Shown here piece after piece: positions 42,928 through 50,684 of a stretch of DNA of 64,000 nt. The notes below the pieces were generated by a model. It made no database searches and was not told the origin of the DNA. It saw only the letters and a program-made list of their open reading frames with translations. Positions within the stretch are counted from its first letter, which is position 1. Each line of letters opens with the position of its first letter. Both the position numbers and the translations under genes were made by a program. The DNA comes from Streptomyces sp. NBC_00620 (GTDB lineage: Bacteria > Actinomycetota > Actinomycetes > Streptomycetales > Streptomycetaceae), in NCBI RefSeq assembly GCF_026341825.1, contig NZ_JAPENY010000003.1, positions 496,001-560,000 of the forward strand, written 5' to 3'.

Positions 42928-43943
42928 GCCGCCTCTACATCAGCGACGTGACCCTCCGGGACGGCATGCACGCCGTTCGCCACCAGTACACGGTCGACCA
43001 GGCCGTCTCCATAGCCACCGCCCTGGACGCGGCCGGGGTGGACTCCATCGAGGTCGCCCACGGCGACGGCCTGGCCGGCTCCTCCTGCGTGTACGGCTTC
43101 GGCGCCCACACCGACCTGGAGTGGATCGAGGCCGTCGCCGGCGCGGTCACCCGCGCGCGGGTCGCCACGCTCCTCCTGCCCGGCATCGGCAGCGTGCACG
43201 ACCTGCGCGACGCCCACCGCGCAGGAGCCTCCGTCGTACGCGTGGCCACACACTGCACCGAGGCCGACATCTCGGCCCAGCACATCGCCGCCGCGCGGGA
43301 GTTGGGCATGGACACCGTCGGCTTCCTGATGATGAGCCACATGGCCGACCCGGCGGACCTCGCGCGGCAGGCGAAACTGATGGAGGGATACGGCGCCACC
43401 TGCGTGTACGTCGTCGACTCCGGCGGCGCCCTGACCATGCACGGAGTCGCCGAACGCGTCGACGCCCTGCGCCAGGCCCTCGCCCCGGACACCGAGATCG
43501 GTATCCACGCCCATCACAACCTCTCCTTGGGCGTGGCGAACTCGATCACCGCCGTCGAGCACGGCTGCAACCGGGTCGACGCCTCCCTCGCCGGCATGGG
43601 CGCCGGCGCGGGCAACGCCCCGCTGGAGGTCTTCGTCGCCGCCGCCGACAAGCTCGGTCTGGCGCACGGCTGCGACCTGTTCGCCCTCCAGGACGCCGCC
43701 GACGATCTCGTACGACCGCTGCAGGACCGCCCGGTCCAGGTCGACCGAGAGACCCTCACCCTCGGCTACGCCGGCGTCTATTCCAGCTTCCTCCGCCACG
43801 CGGAGGCCGCCTCGGCGCGCTACGGCATCGACGCCCGCAGCCTGCTCGTCGAGGTCGGCCGGCGTGGCATGGTCGGCGGCCAGGAAGACATGATCACGGA
43901 TGTGGCGCTCGACCTGCTCGCCGCTCGGGCGACCGCGTCATGA
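42924..43943 (+). CDS. mhpE: 4-hydroxy-2-oxovalerate aldolase
   Basis: A 339-residue HMG-CoA-lyase-like TIM barrel. VTLRDGMHAVRHQYT at the start supplies the Asp of the metal site, and IGIHAHHNLSLGVANS the two histidines. It splits 4-hydroxy-2-oxovalerate into pyruvate and acetaldehyde. It overlaps mhpF and the next gene by four bases each, so three genes are coupled. The C-terminal 60 residues are the domain that contacts MhpF. Confidence 0.94.
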   Translation: MSRLYISDVTLRDGMHAVRHQYTVDQAVSIATALDAAGVDSIEVAHGDGLAGSSCVYGFGAHTDLEWIEAVAGAVTRARVATLLLPGIGSVHDLRDAHRAGASVVRVATHCTEADISAQHIAAARELGMDTVGFLMMSHMADPADLARQAKLMEGYGATCVYVVDSGGALTMHGVAERVDALRQALAPDTEIGIHAHHNLSLGVANSITAVEHGCNRVDASLAGMGAGAGNAPLEVFVAAADKLGLAHGCDLFALQDAADDLVRPLQDRPVQVDRETLTLGYAGVYSSFLRHAEAASARYGIDARSLLVEVGRRGMVGGQEDMITDVALDLLAARATAS

Positions 43944-44986
43944 CCCCTGCGACGGGGCGGGTCGACGTCCACCAGCACATCGTCCCCTCCTTCTACCGCG
44001 ATCTCCTCGCCAAGGCGGGTATCGCCGAGGCCGGCGGCCGCCAACTGCCCGACTGGAGCGCGGAAGCGGCCCTGGAAGTGATGGATCTGCTCGGCACCAC
44101 CACGGCGATCGTGTCCGTCTCCACTCCCGGCACCGGCTTCCTCACCGACCCGGCCGAAGCCACCGCGCTGGCTCGTCGGCTCAACGACCACTCCGCGTCC
44201 CTGGCCGCCGAACACCCCGGCCGTTTCGGCTACTTCGCCACGCTGCCCATGCCGGATGCCGCCGCCTCCGCGACCGAGGCCAGGCGTGCCCTGGACGTGC
44301 TGGGGGCCGACGGGGTCACCCTGCTCGCCAACAACCAAGGCGCCTACCTCGGCGCGGGCGGCCAGGACGAAATGTGGCAGGTCCTCGACGACCGGGACGC
44401 CGTAGTGTTCGTCCACCCCGCCGAACTCCCGGCGCCCGCCGTCGAGAACATCCCGCCGTTCGCCGCCGACTTCCTCCTGGACACCACCCGGGCCGCGTAT
44501 CTCCTCGTCCGCAACGGCATCCTGCGCACGTACCCGAACATCCGGTTCATTCTCAGCCACGCGGGCGGCTTCGTGCCGTACGCCTCCCACCGCATGGCCG
44601 TCGCCATCGCGGGCGACACCGGGCGCAGCCCTCTGGACGTGCTGGACGACTTCCGCGGCTTCCACTTCGACACGGCCCTGTCCTCCAGCCCCGCCGCCCT
44701 GCCCACGCTGCTCGCCTTCGCCCGCCCCGGGCACGTTCTCTTCGGCAGCGACTGGCCGTTCGCTCCGACCGCTGCCGGCCAGTACTTCACCAGTGGCCTC
44801 GACACCGGCGTGGCCCCGGACGCCCTTCAGGCCGTCAACCGCGCCAACGCCGAAGCCCTGTTCCCCCACCTGGCCACCGCTCCCATACTGACTCCGGCCC
44901 GTCCGATCGCGGCCCGTCTGCGCCAGTCCGCCCAAAGAACCGGCGCCCGTCTCCTCTTCAAACTCGTCCAACCCGGCACCCGTTGA
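43940..44986 (+). CDS. Amidohydrolase-family protein, probable non-oxidative decarboxylase
   Basis: A 348-residue amidohydrolase-2 protein. The metal site starts with His11 and His13 (VDVHQHIVPSFYRD); later ligands are in ILSHAGGFVPYASH and FGSDWPFAP. The segments LPDWSAEAALEVMDLLGTTT and GRFGYFATLPMP match 6-methylsalicylate-decarboxylase-like members. Family members decarboxylate phenolic acids without oxygen. It is coupled to mhpE, so it could remove CO2 from the starting aromatic acid before hydroxylation. Hydrolytic activity cannot be excluded. Confidence 0.82.
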   Translation: MTPATGRVDVHQHIVPSFYRDLLAKAGIAEAGGRQLPDWSAEAALEVMDLLGTTTAIVSVSTPGTGFLTDPAEATALARRLNDHSASLAAEHPGRFGYFATLPMPDAAASATEARRALDVLGADGVTLLANNQGAYLGAGGQDEMWQVLDDRDAVVFVHPAELPAPAVENIPPFAADFLLDTTRAAYLLVRNGILRTYPNIRFILSHAGGFVPYASHRMAVAIAGDTGRSPLDVLDDFRGFHFDTALSSSPAALPTLLAFARPGHVLFGSDWPFAPTAAGQYFTSGLDTGVAPDALQAVNRANAEALFPHLATAPILTPARPIAARLRQSAQRTGARLLFKLVQPGTR

Positions 44987-45001
44987 GTGCCCGGCAAGTG
45001 G

Positions 45002-45847
45002 TCACGCGGCCTCCTGCAAGGTGATCGCGTCGCCCACTCGGACCGTCCCCGCTTCAAGGACGTCCAGGTACACACCGAGGCATGAAAGCCGGCCCAGGTC
45101 GAACACCGGTATGCGGTGGTCACGGGCAACCGCACGCATGATGGCGGGGTCGGGCGGCAGTTCGTCATGGCCGAGGGTGGGTACCACGCAGCGAGGCGTG
45201 GGCACCACAACCCGGAACAGCGCCTCCCCCACCCGCAGTCGTGACCCCACCCAGGCGTCCTCCGGGAAACCCGGCCCTCCGTGGGTGTCCACGACCAGGT
45301 TCGGCCGGAAGCGGCGCGCGTCGAAGTCCCCGGCGGGATGGACGGTTCGCATCCGGGCCAGGGCCGACGTGGTGACGAGGTGGACCCGGCCGAAGTCGAA
45401 GAACGTCCCCGGCGCGACGCTGCCGGACGTGATGCTCTCCCCGGTGGCATCGACGGACGCCGACTCCCGCACGGCATCAGGGACACCGCCTTCGTACTCG
45501 GGCACGGCGCGCTCCAGCCTGCCGTGCTCCGGTACGGCGGCCGAGACGAACACCTGACGGCCCAGCAGCTTGGACAACTCCACGTCCAGATCAGGGTCTT
45601 CGACCGACAGGGCGGTCCCGTCCGGCAACACGACCCGGACCACGCCGGATTCGTCCAGTCGACTCCGGCAGCGCAGCAACGCCCCCCACTTCCGCGGGTG
45701 TTTGGCACTGCCCACCGCGTCGGTCTCATCGAGCACGGCGTACACCCGGTCCCCGGAGAGCCCGCCCTCCGTGACCGCCACGGCAATCACGGCCTCACCC
45801 AGCATCGACTTCACCGGATACCGGTACAGCGCTGTCACAGTCCCCAT
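45002..45847 (-). CDS. MOSC-domain protein
   Basis: A 281-residue protein with an N-terminal MOSC_N beta-barrel (VTALYRYPVKSMLGEAV then GLSGDRVYAVLDETDA) and a C-terminal MOSC domain. The latter includes RRFRPNLVVDTHGGPGFPED and VVVPTPRCVVPTLGHDE, where the Cys should serve in sulfur or molybdenum-cofactor transfer. ATG 45847 is chosen as the first codon of the conserved part. It is convergent with the cluster B operon and unlinked in function. Confidence 0.85.
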   Translation of the reverse strand: MGTVTALYRYPVKSMLGEAVIAVAVTEGGLSGDRVYAVLDETDAVGSAKHPRKWGALLRCRSRLDESGVVRVVLPDGTALSVEDPDLDVELSKLLGRQVFVSAAVPEHGRLERAVPEYEGGVPDAVRESASVDATGESITSGSVAPGTFFDFGRVHLVTTSALARMRTVHPAGDFDARRFRPNLVVDTHGGPGFPEDAWVGSRLRVGEALFRVVVPTPRCVVPTLGHDELPPDPAIMRAVARDHRIPVFDLGRLSCLGVYLDVLEAGTVRVGDAITLQEAA

Positions 45848-45854
45848 AGATCGA

Positions 45855-46172
45855 TTATGGCCGCCGGTCCCGCGGAGCCTCCGCGAACACCTCGGGGAGG
45901 TCGTCACGCAGCCGGTGCTTGACCGGGTCGTCGCCCAGGACGAAGGTCCGGCCGAAGTCGGCCTCGTACTCCTCGAAGATCGGCCCGAAGTCCGCGAACA
46001 CGATGTCGTCCGCGCCGATCACCCGGTCCGCCGGATTCTCGCTGTACGGCATCAGCGTGCTCGGCCCCGAACGCACGATCCGCTCGTGCCAGTGCCGATC
46101 CGTGCCGAACAGCTCGTTCGCCAGGTCCCGGATCCGGTCACTGACCGCCCGCTCCCCCTCGCCGGGCGCCAC
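45855..46172 (-). pseudogene. M24 metallopeptidase fragment
   Basis: About 105 codons that match the middle of an M24 (Xaa-Pro dipeptidase-like) protein: ELFGTDRHWHERIVRSGPST, then RVIGADDIVFADFGPIFEEY and FGRTFVLGDDPVKHRLRDDL. Family members continue for another 100 residues, including the remaining metal ligands, but here the frame ends in EAPRDRRP and a stop. The N-terminal segment of the family is also missing. It is a remnant without a complete active site. Confidence 0.72.
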
Positions 46173-46684
46173 GGGCGCTGGTCCTTCCTACTCGGAGAGC
46201 GGACGGCCGCGCGGCCAGATGCCCTCGCGCACCATGCGCGGATCCAGCGGCCGCAGGAGCACCAGGGGCGAGGACCGCACGTGAGAGTCACCGGATGAGC
46301 GGTGGGACGCCAGGTGTGCCCTGTAGCGGCTGATGGCCGGTCGACCCGGGCCCAGGGCTGGTGGCCGAGCGGGCGGCGGCCCCGTGCCGACATCGCCATC
46401 GTGGTCCTGTGCGGTACGGGGGCCGTCCTGATCGTCTGACCACCCGCGACCGAACAAGAGCGCATCGCAGTCCGCCGTCACCAGCAGGTTGTGGTGCGGG
46501 CGGCCGGCGGTATCGTCGCTCGGTCGTCATTGGCGCGTGGACCCGGCAAAGCGGTGAACGGCAGCCTTACGGGCCGCGCCGAGGACACGACCGGAGGCAG
46601 CAGTCGCGAACTGACGGCAACCGCAGCAGGCATCGGCAACTCCCGTTTCTGCCTGCGGGTTTCGCACGGTGCGAGGCCGAACGG
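46173..46684. other. Region without a credible gene
   Basis: About 510 bases between the M24 remnant and the UbiA gene. One minus-strand frame (46188-46481) ends in a tidy MVREGIWPRGRPLSE, possibly the tail of a lost gene, but it matches no family I recognise. Confidence 0.4.
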
Positions 46685-47554
46685 TCAGGCGATCCCGGTG
46701 CCGCGCAGCAGCAGCAACGCCACGTCCACCGCCGCCACAGCGACTGCTGCCGCGAACGCCAACCGCTCCCAGCGGCGTCCCAGCACCGTCCCCGCCGTCG
46801 CGATCAGCGCGGTCACCACGAGCACTGCCATTCCCCATCTGCCGGGTGGTCCGGTGGGCCCCAGCACCAGAACCGCGGACGCGGTGACCAGCGGAACCGG
46901 CAGCAGCAGCCGCGCGCCGTCCGGGCCCAGCCGGTGCGGCCATCCCCGTACACCCGTCGCCAGATCCCCGCGGATGTCCGGCAGCACATCGCCCAGATGG
47001 GCGCCGACTCCCAGTAGCGCCCCGGCGGTGACGACCCACCAGGCCGGCCGCGGATGCCCCGGCAGCCCCAGCGCCACGAATGCCGGGAGCGCGGCGAAAC
47101 CCACCGCATACGGCGCCCAGGACCATGTTGTCGCCTTGAGCCGCAGGTCGTACGCCCACGCGGCCGCCACCCCGGTCAGGTGGACGGCGCCCGCCCACAG
47201 GCCACAGGCGAACGACAGCGGCACGCACAGCGCCAGCGCGGCATACGCGGCGACCCACACCTCCGTCACACCGACCGTGCCGTCGGCCACGGGTTTGCCA
47301 TGGCGGCCGGCGGCGATGTCCCGGCGCGCGTCGAACGCGTCGTTGCACCAGCCGACGGACAACTGCCCGGTCAGCACGGCGGCGCCGGTCAGCACACAAC
47401 GCGCGGCGCTCTGACCGGCGGTGACAGCGAGCGCGGCCATCAGTGCGGTGACCGCCACGACGGGCCCGGGGTGGCACGACCCGGCCAGGCCACCCACCCG
47501 GCCGGCCCAACTCGCCTCGGGGCCGCCGGTCGTCAACTGCTCGGGTGTGCCCAC
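46685..47554 (-). CDS. UbiA-family prenyltransferase
   Basis: A 289-residue membrane protein with about eight hydrophobic helices. Both Asp-rich motifs for prenyl-diphosphate/Mg binding are present: NDAFDARRD at residues 71-79 and DVLPDIRGD at 189-197. It should transfer an isoprenoid chain to an aromatic acceptor or a related substrate. GTG 47554 is the likely start, but the ribosome site is poor and the start is uncertain. It is divergent from a type III polyketide synthase gene at 47705, so its acceptor may be the resorcinol made there. Confidence 0.85.
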   Translation of the reverse strand: MGTPEQLTTGGPEASWAGRVGGLAGSCHPGPVVAVTALMAALAVTAGQSAARCVLTGAAVLTGQLSVGWCNDAFDARRDIAAGRHGKPVADGTVGVTEVWVAAYAALALCVPLSFACGLWAGAVHLTGVAAAWAYDLRLKATTWSWAPYAVGFAALPAFVALGLPGHPRPAWWVVTAGALLGVGAHLGDVLPDIRGDLATGVRGWPHRLGPDGARLLLPVPLVTASAVLVLGPTGPPGRWGMAVLVVTALIATAGTVLGRRWERLAFAAAVAVAAVDVALLLLRGTGIA

Positions 47555-47704
47555 CAGCCGATCGTAGGCGCCCGGGCCCCCACCCGGCTGGTGCACGCGC
47601 CCTCCGGGGCGAACCGCCAGACGGGCGATCCGTGGTGTCGAAGTCCCGGTCCGGGGAACACGTGGGGAGCAACTCACCCCAGTCGGTAACCAGACGGGAT
47701 CTAT

Positions 47705-48772
47705 ATGACGCGGATCGCCGCCGTTCACGGTGCCCTCGCACCGCACCGTCGCACCCAGTCCGAGATCACCGACATGGTGGCCCGCACCTGCCTGCCGGAG
47801 GGTACGGACCGCCGGGTCCTGGACCGGCTGCACCGCAGCGCGAAGGTCGGCTCGCGTCACATGACTCTGCCGCTCGAACGGTACGAGGAACTGGACGGAT
47901 TCGGCGCCTCCAATGATGTCTTCATCGCCGCCGCCACCGACCTGGGCGCCAAGGCCGTCCGGGGCGCACTGCACGCCGCCGATCTGTCCGCGGCCGACGT
48001 GGATCTGCTGATCTTCACCTCCGTCACCGGCATCGCCACCCCCTCGATCGACGCACGGCTGGTCGGCCGCCTCGGGCTGCGGCCGGACGTCAAACGACTG
48101 CCCCTGTTCGGCCTGGGCTGTGCCGGTGGCGCCGCCGGCCTGTCCCGTATGCACGACTACCTGCTGGGCCGGCCCGACCACGTGGCGGTGCTGCTCTCGG
48201 TCGAACTGTGCTCGCTCACCTTCCAGCGCAACGACGCCTCCATGGCCAACCTGGTCGCCACCGGACTGTTCGGCGACGGCGCAGCCGCAGTCGTCGCCTG
48301 CGGCGCGGGCCGCCCGGAGCGCCCGGACGAGACCGCCGGCCCGACGATCGTGGACACCCGCAGCCACCTGTATCCGGACACGGGGCGCGTCATGGGCTGG
48401 GACATCAAGAGCACCGGCTTCAAGGTCGTCCTCGACCCGCAGGTACCCGATGTGGTGCGCCGTTACCTCGCCGACGACGTCGAGGGGTTTCTCGGCGACC
48501 ACGGGATCAAGCCGAAGGACGTGACCGCCTGGGTGTGCCACCCCGGCGGACCCAAGGTCCTTCACGCCGTCACCGAAGCCCTCGACCTGCCCGCCGACGC
48601 ACTCGATGTGACCTGGCGTCACCTGGCCGACGTGGGCAACCTGTCCTCGTCATCGGTGCTCCACGTACTGCGCGACACCCTGGCCGAACGCCGCCCGCCA
48701 CCGGGCACACCGGGCCTGCTGCTGGCGATGGGCCCCGGCTTCGCCTGCGAACTCGTCCTGCTGCGCTGGTAG
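47705..48772 (+). CDS. srsA: Type III polyketide synthase, alkylresorcinol synthase (SrsA type)
   Basis: A 355-residue chalcone-synthase-like enzyme. The catalytic triad is present: Cys139 in LFGLGCAGGAAG, His279 in VCHPGGPKVL and Asn312 in GNLSSSSVLH. Followed by an ICMT-type methyltransferase and an FAD hydroxylase, it matches the known Streptomyces griseus srsABC phenolic-lipid operon. It should condense a fatty acyl starter with malonyl units to give alkylresorcinols. ATG 47705 is used; the divergent UbiA gene starts 150 bases upstream. Confidence 0.9.
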   Translation: MTRIAAVHGALAPHRRTQSEITDMVARTCLPEGTDRRVLDRLHRSAKVGSRHMTLPLERYEELDGFGASNDVFIAAATDLGAKAVRGALHAADLSAADVDLLIFTSVTGIATPSIDARLVGRLGLRPDVKRLPLFGLGCAGGAAGLSRMHDYLLGRPDHVAVLLSVELCSLTFQRNDASMANLVATGLFGDGAAAVVACGAGRPERPDETAGPTIVDTRSHLYPDTGRVMGWDIKSTGFKVVLDPQVPDVVRRYLADDVEGFLGDHGIKPKDVTAWVCHPGGPKVLHAVTEALDLPADALDVTWRHLADVGNLSSSSVLHVLRDTLAERRPPPGTPGLLLAMGPGFACELVLLRW

Positions 48773-48821
48773 TTCAGACCGCCGAAGGACCATCGAAGGA
48801 CCATCGAAGGACACAGGACAC

Positions 48822-49361
48822 ATGATCTGGTACGGACTGCTGGTGGCCGCCGTCGCCGGCGAGCGCCTCGCCGAACTCGTCGTCGCCCGCCGCAACGAAC
48901 GGTGGAGCACCGCCCGCGGCGCGACCGAGACCGGGCAGGGCCACTACTCGGCGATGGTCGCCCTCCACACCGGCCTGCTGATCGCCTGCCCGGCCGAGGT
49001 GTGGCTGGCCGACCGGCCCTTCGTCCCCGCCGTGGCCTGGCCGATGCTCACCGTGCTGGTGGCCGCCCAGGCGCTGCGGTGGTGGTGCATCCGCACCCTG
49101 GGACCCCGTTGGAACACCCGGGTGATCGTCGTACCCGGCCTGCCGCTGGTGACGGGCGGCCCCTACCGGTGGCGGTGGCTGCGGCATCCGAACTATGTGG
49201 CCGTCGTCGCCGAGGGCGTGGCCCTGCCACTGGTCCACACGGCCTGGGTCACCGCGGTCGCGTTCACAGCACTCAACGCCGTCCTGCTCACCGTGCGCAT
49301 CCGCTGTGAGAACCGGGCGCTGGCCGCCGCGGCCACACCGACCGCACCCGCTCCGGCGTGA
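48822..49361 (+). CDS. srsB: ICMT-type methyltransferase (SrsB type)
   Basis: A 179-residue membrane protein with four to five hydrophobic segments and the isoprenylcysteine-carboxyl-methyltransferase-like motif GPYRWRWLRHPNYVAVVAEG. In the srs pathway this protein O-methylates the alkylresorcinol. ATG 48822 is 50 bases after srsA, and the stop overlaps the start of the next gene (GTGA). Confidence 0.87.
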   Translation: MIWYGLLVAAVAGERLAELVVARRNERWSTARGATETGQGHYSAMVALHTGLLIACPAEVWLADRPFVPAVAWPMLTVLVAAQALRWWCIRTLGPRWNTRVIVVPGLPLVTGGPYRWRWLRHPNYVAVVAEGVALPLVHTAWVTAVAFTALNAVLLTVRIRCENRALAAAATPTAPAPA

Positions 49362-50371
49362 TCGACGTACTGGTGGCCGGCGGCGGACCCGCCGGTCTGG
49401 CCGCCGCCATCCACGCCGCGCTCGCCGGCCTGGAAGCCGTCGTCGTCGAACCTCGAACCGGCCCCGTGGACAAGGCCTGCGGAGAAGGCGTCATGCCCGG
49501 CGGAGTGTCCGCGCTGCGAGCACTGGGCGTCGAGGTCACCGGCCGCGAACTGCGCGGCATCCGCTACGTGGACGGCACCACCCGTGCCGAAGCGTCCTTC
49601 CGCGGCAGCAACGGGCTGGGAGTCCGCCGTACGACGCTGCACTCCGCACTGCACCAGCGCGCTGTCGACGTCGGCGTGCGGATGCTGCCGGGCAAGGTCG
49701 GCGAGGTGCGCCAGAGCGCGGACACGGTCACCGCCGCGGGCACCACGGCCCGTTGGCTGATCGCCGCCGACGGCCTGCACTCTCCGGTGCGCCGCGGTCT
49801 GGGGCTGGAACTGCCGGGCCGCCCCCACGGCCGCTACGGCCTACGCCGGCATTACCGCGTCGAGCCGTGGACGGACTTCGTGGAGGTCCACTGGTCCGCG
49901 CACGGCGAGGCCTATGTGACACCGGTCGGCGACGACCTGGTGGGCATCGCGGTCCTCAGCCGCAGCCGTCGCGGATACGACGAGCACCTGGCCGGCTTCC
50001 CTGACCTCGTGGCGTCGCTGCGCGGCCCGGCCGCGACGGAGGTACGCGGCGCCGGACCACTGCGACAGCGGGTGAAGCGCAGAACCGCCGGCCGTGTCCT
50101 GCTCGTCGGCGACGCCGCGGGCTACCTGGACGCCCTCACCGGTGAGGGCATCGCCCTCTCGCTGGCGACAGCCGGAGCGGCCGTCCGCTGCCTGGCCGCC
50201 GGGCGACCAGCCGAGTACGAGCACGCCTGGGCCCGGCTGACCAGGCGCCACCGTCTGCTGACCGGAGCCCTGCTGGCCGCGAGCCACCGCCCTGGCACCG
50301 CCCGCCTCATCGTCCCCGCAGCGTCCCGGATGCCCCCGGTGTTCTCGGCCGCGGTCCGCGCACTGCAGTAG
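49358..50371 (+). CDS. srsC: FAD-dependent oxidoreductase (SrsC type)
   Basis: A 337-residue flavoprotein. VLVAGGGPAGLAAAIHAALA is the FAD-binding N-terminus; LVGDAAGYLDALTGEGIALS gives the second FAD motif. In the srs pathway it hydroxylates the methylated resorcinol, leading to methoxyhydroquinone lipids. GTG 49358 overlaps the methyltransferase stop (GTGA). It is the last gene of the operon. Confidence 0.88.
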   Translation: MIDVLVAGGGPAGLAAAIHAALAGLEAVVVEPRTGPVDKACGEGVMPGGVSALRALGVEVTGRELRGIRYVDGTTRAEASFRGSNGLGVRRTTLHSALHQRAVDVGVRMLPGKVGEVRQSADTVTAAGTTARWLIAADGLHSPVRRGLGLELPGRPHGRYGLRRHYRVEPWTDFVEVHWSAHGEAYVTPVGDDLVGIAVLSRSRRGYDEHLAGFPDLVASLRGPAATEVRGAGPLRQRVKRRTAGRVLLVGDAAGYLDALTGEGIALSLATAGAAVRCLAAGRPAEYEHAWARLTRRHRLLTGALLAASHRPGTARLIVPAASRMPPVFSAAVRALQ

Positions 50372-50397
50372 GGACCCGGCCCTCTTTCACACGCCGC

Positions 50398-50413
50398 GCT
50401 GTGGATGCACAGC
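50398..50413. terminator. Hairpin after srsC
   Basis: GCTGTGGATGCACAGC: 6-base arms around GATG, 27 bases beyond the srsC stop. It is short, so it is a weak terminator candidate. Confidence 0.5.
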
Positions 50414-50495
50414 CCCATGCCCACACAACAAACAAATGGGAAACCAACCGGCCCCCGGGGACACCGTCGACGCCCTCCTCCGCCTTGCAGCCGGA

Positions 50496-50540
50496 CGCTC
50501 CCCCACGCTCGAACAACCTCGCGCGGGGGACCCCCATTCG
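50496..50540. repeat. Streptomyces scattered inverted repeat
   Basis: CTCCCCCACGCTCG and CGCGGGGGACCCCC flank a short loop. I recognise this arrangement as one that recurs between genes in Streptomyces, but copy number cannot be checked here. Confidence 0.5.
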
Positions 50541-50684
50541 CCCCGCTCACCTTCGTCCATTCGGCGCCGCAGCTATTCTCCGACCTGATCCGCCGGACAG
50601 GCCCTGGCCTGCCTCGGTACAGAGAGCCCTGGCGCGCCGGTCCTCGCCAGCCTCTCGGCCCGCCCCGGCCACCTCCCCGTCGGA

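Larger units (their letters stand above)
50372..50684. other. Intergenic region between srsC and the GH32 gene
   Basis: No gene is seen. A hairpin with arms GCTGTG and CACAGC (50398-50413) lies 27 bases after srsC. A further inverted repeat is at 50496-50540 (CTCCCCCACGCTCG then CGCGGGGGACCCCC), which resembles another Streptomyces scattered repeat. Confidence 0.5.

Noticed and set aside
46188..46481. 97-residue minus frame ending MVREGIWPRGRPLSE
   Set aside because: No ribosome site and no recognised family; kept only as a note on the gene-less region.
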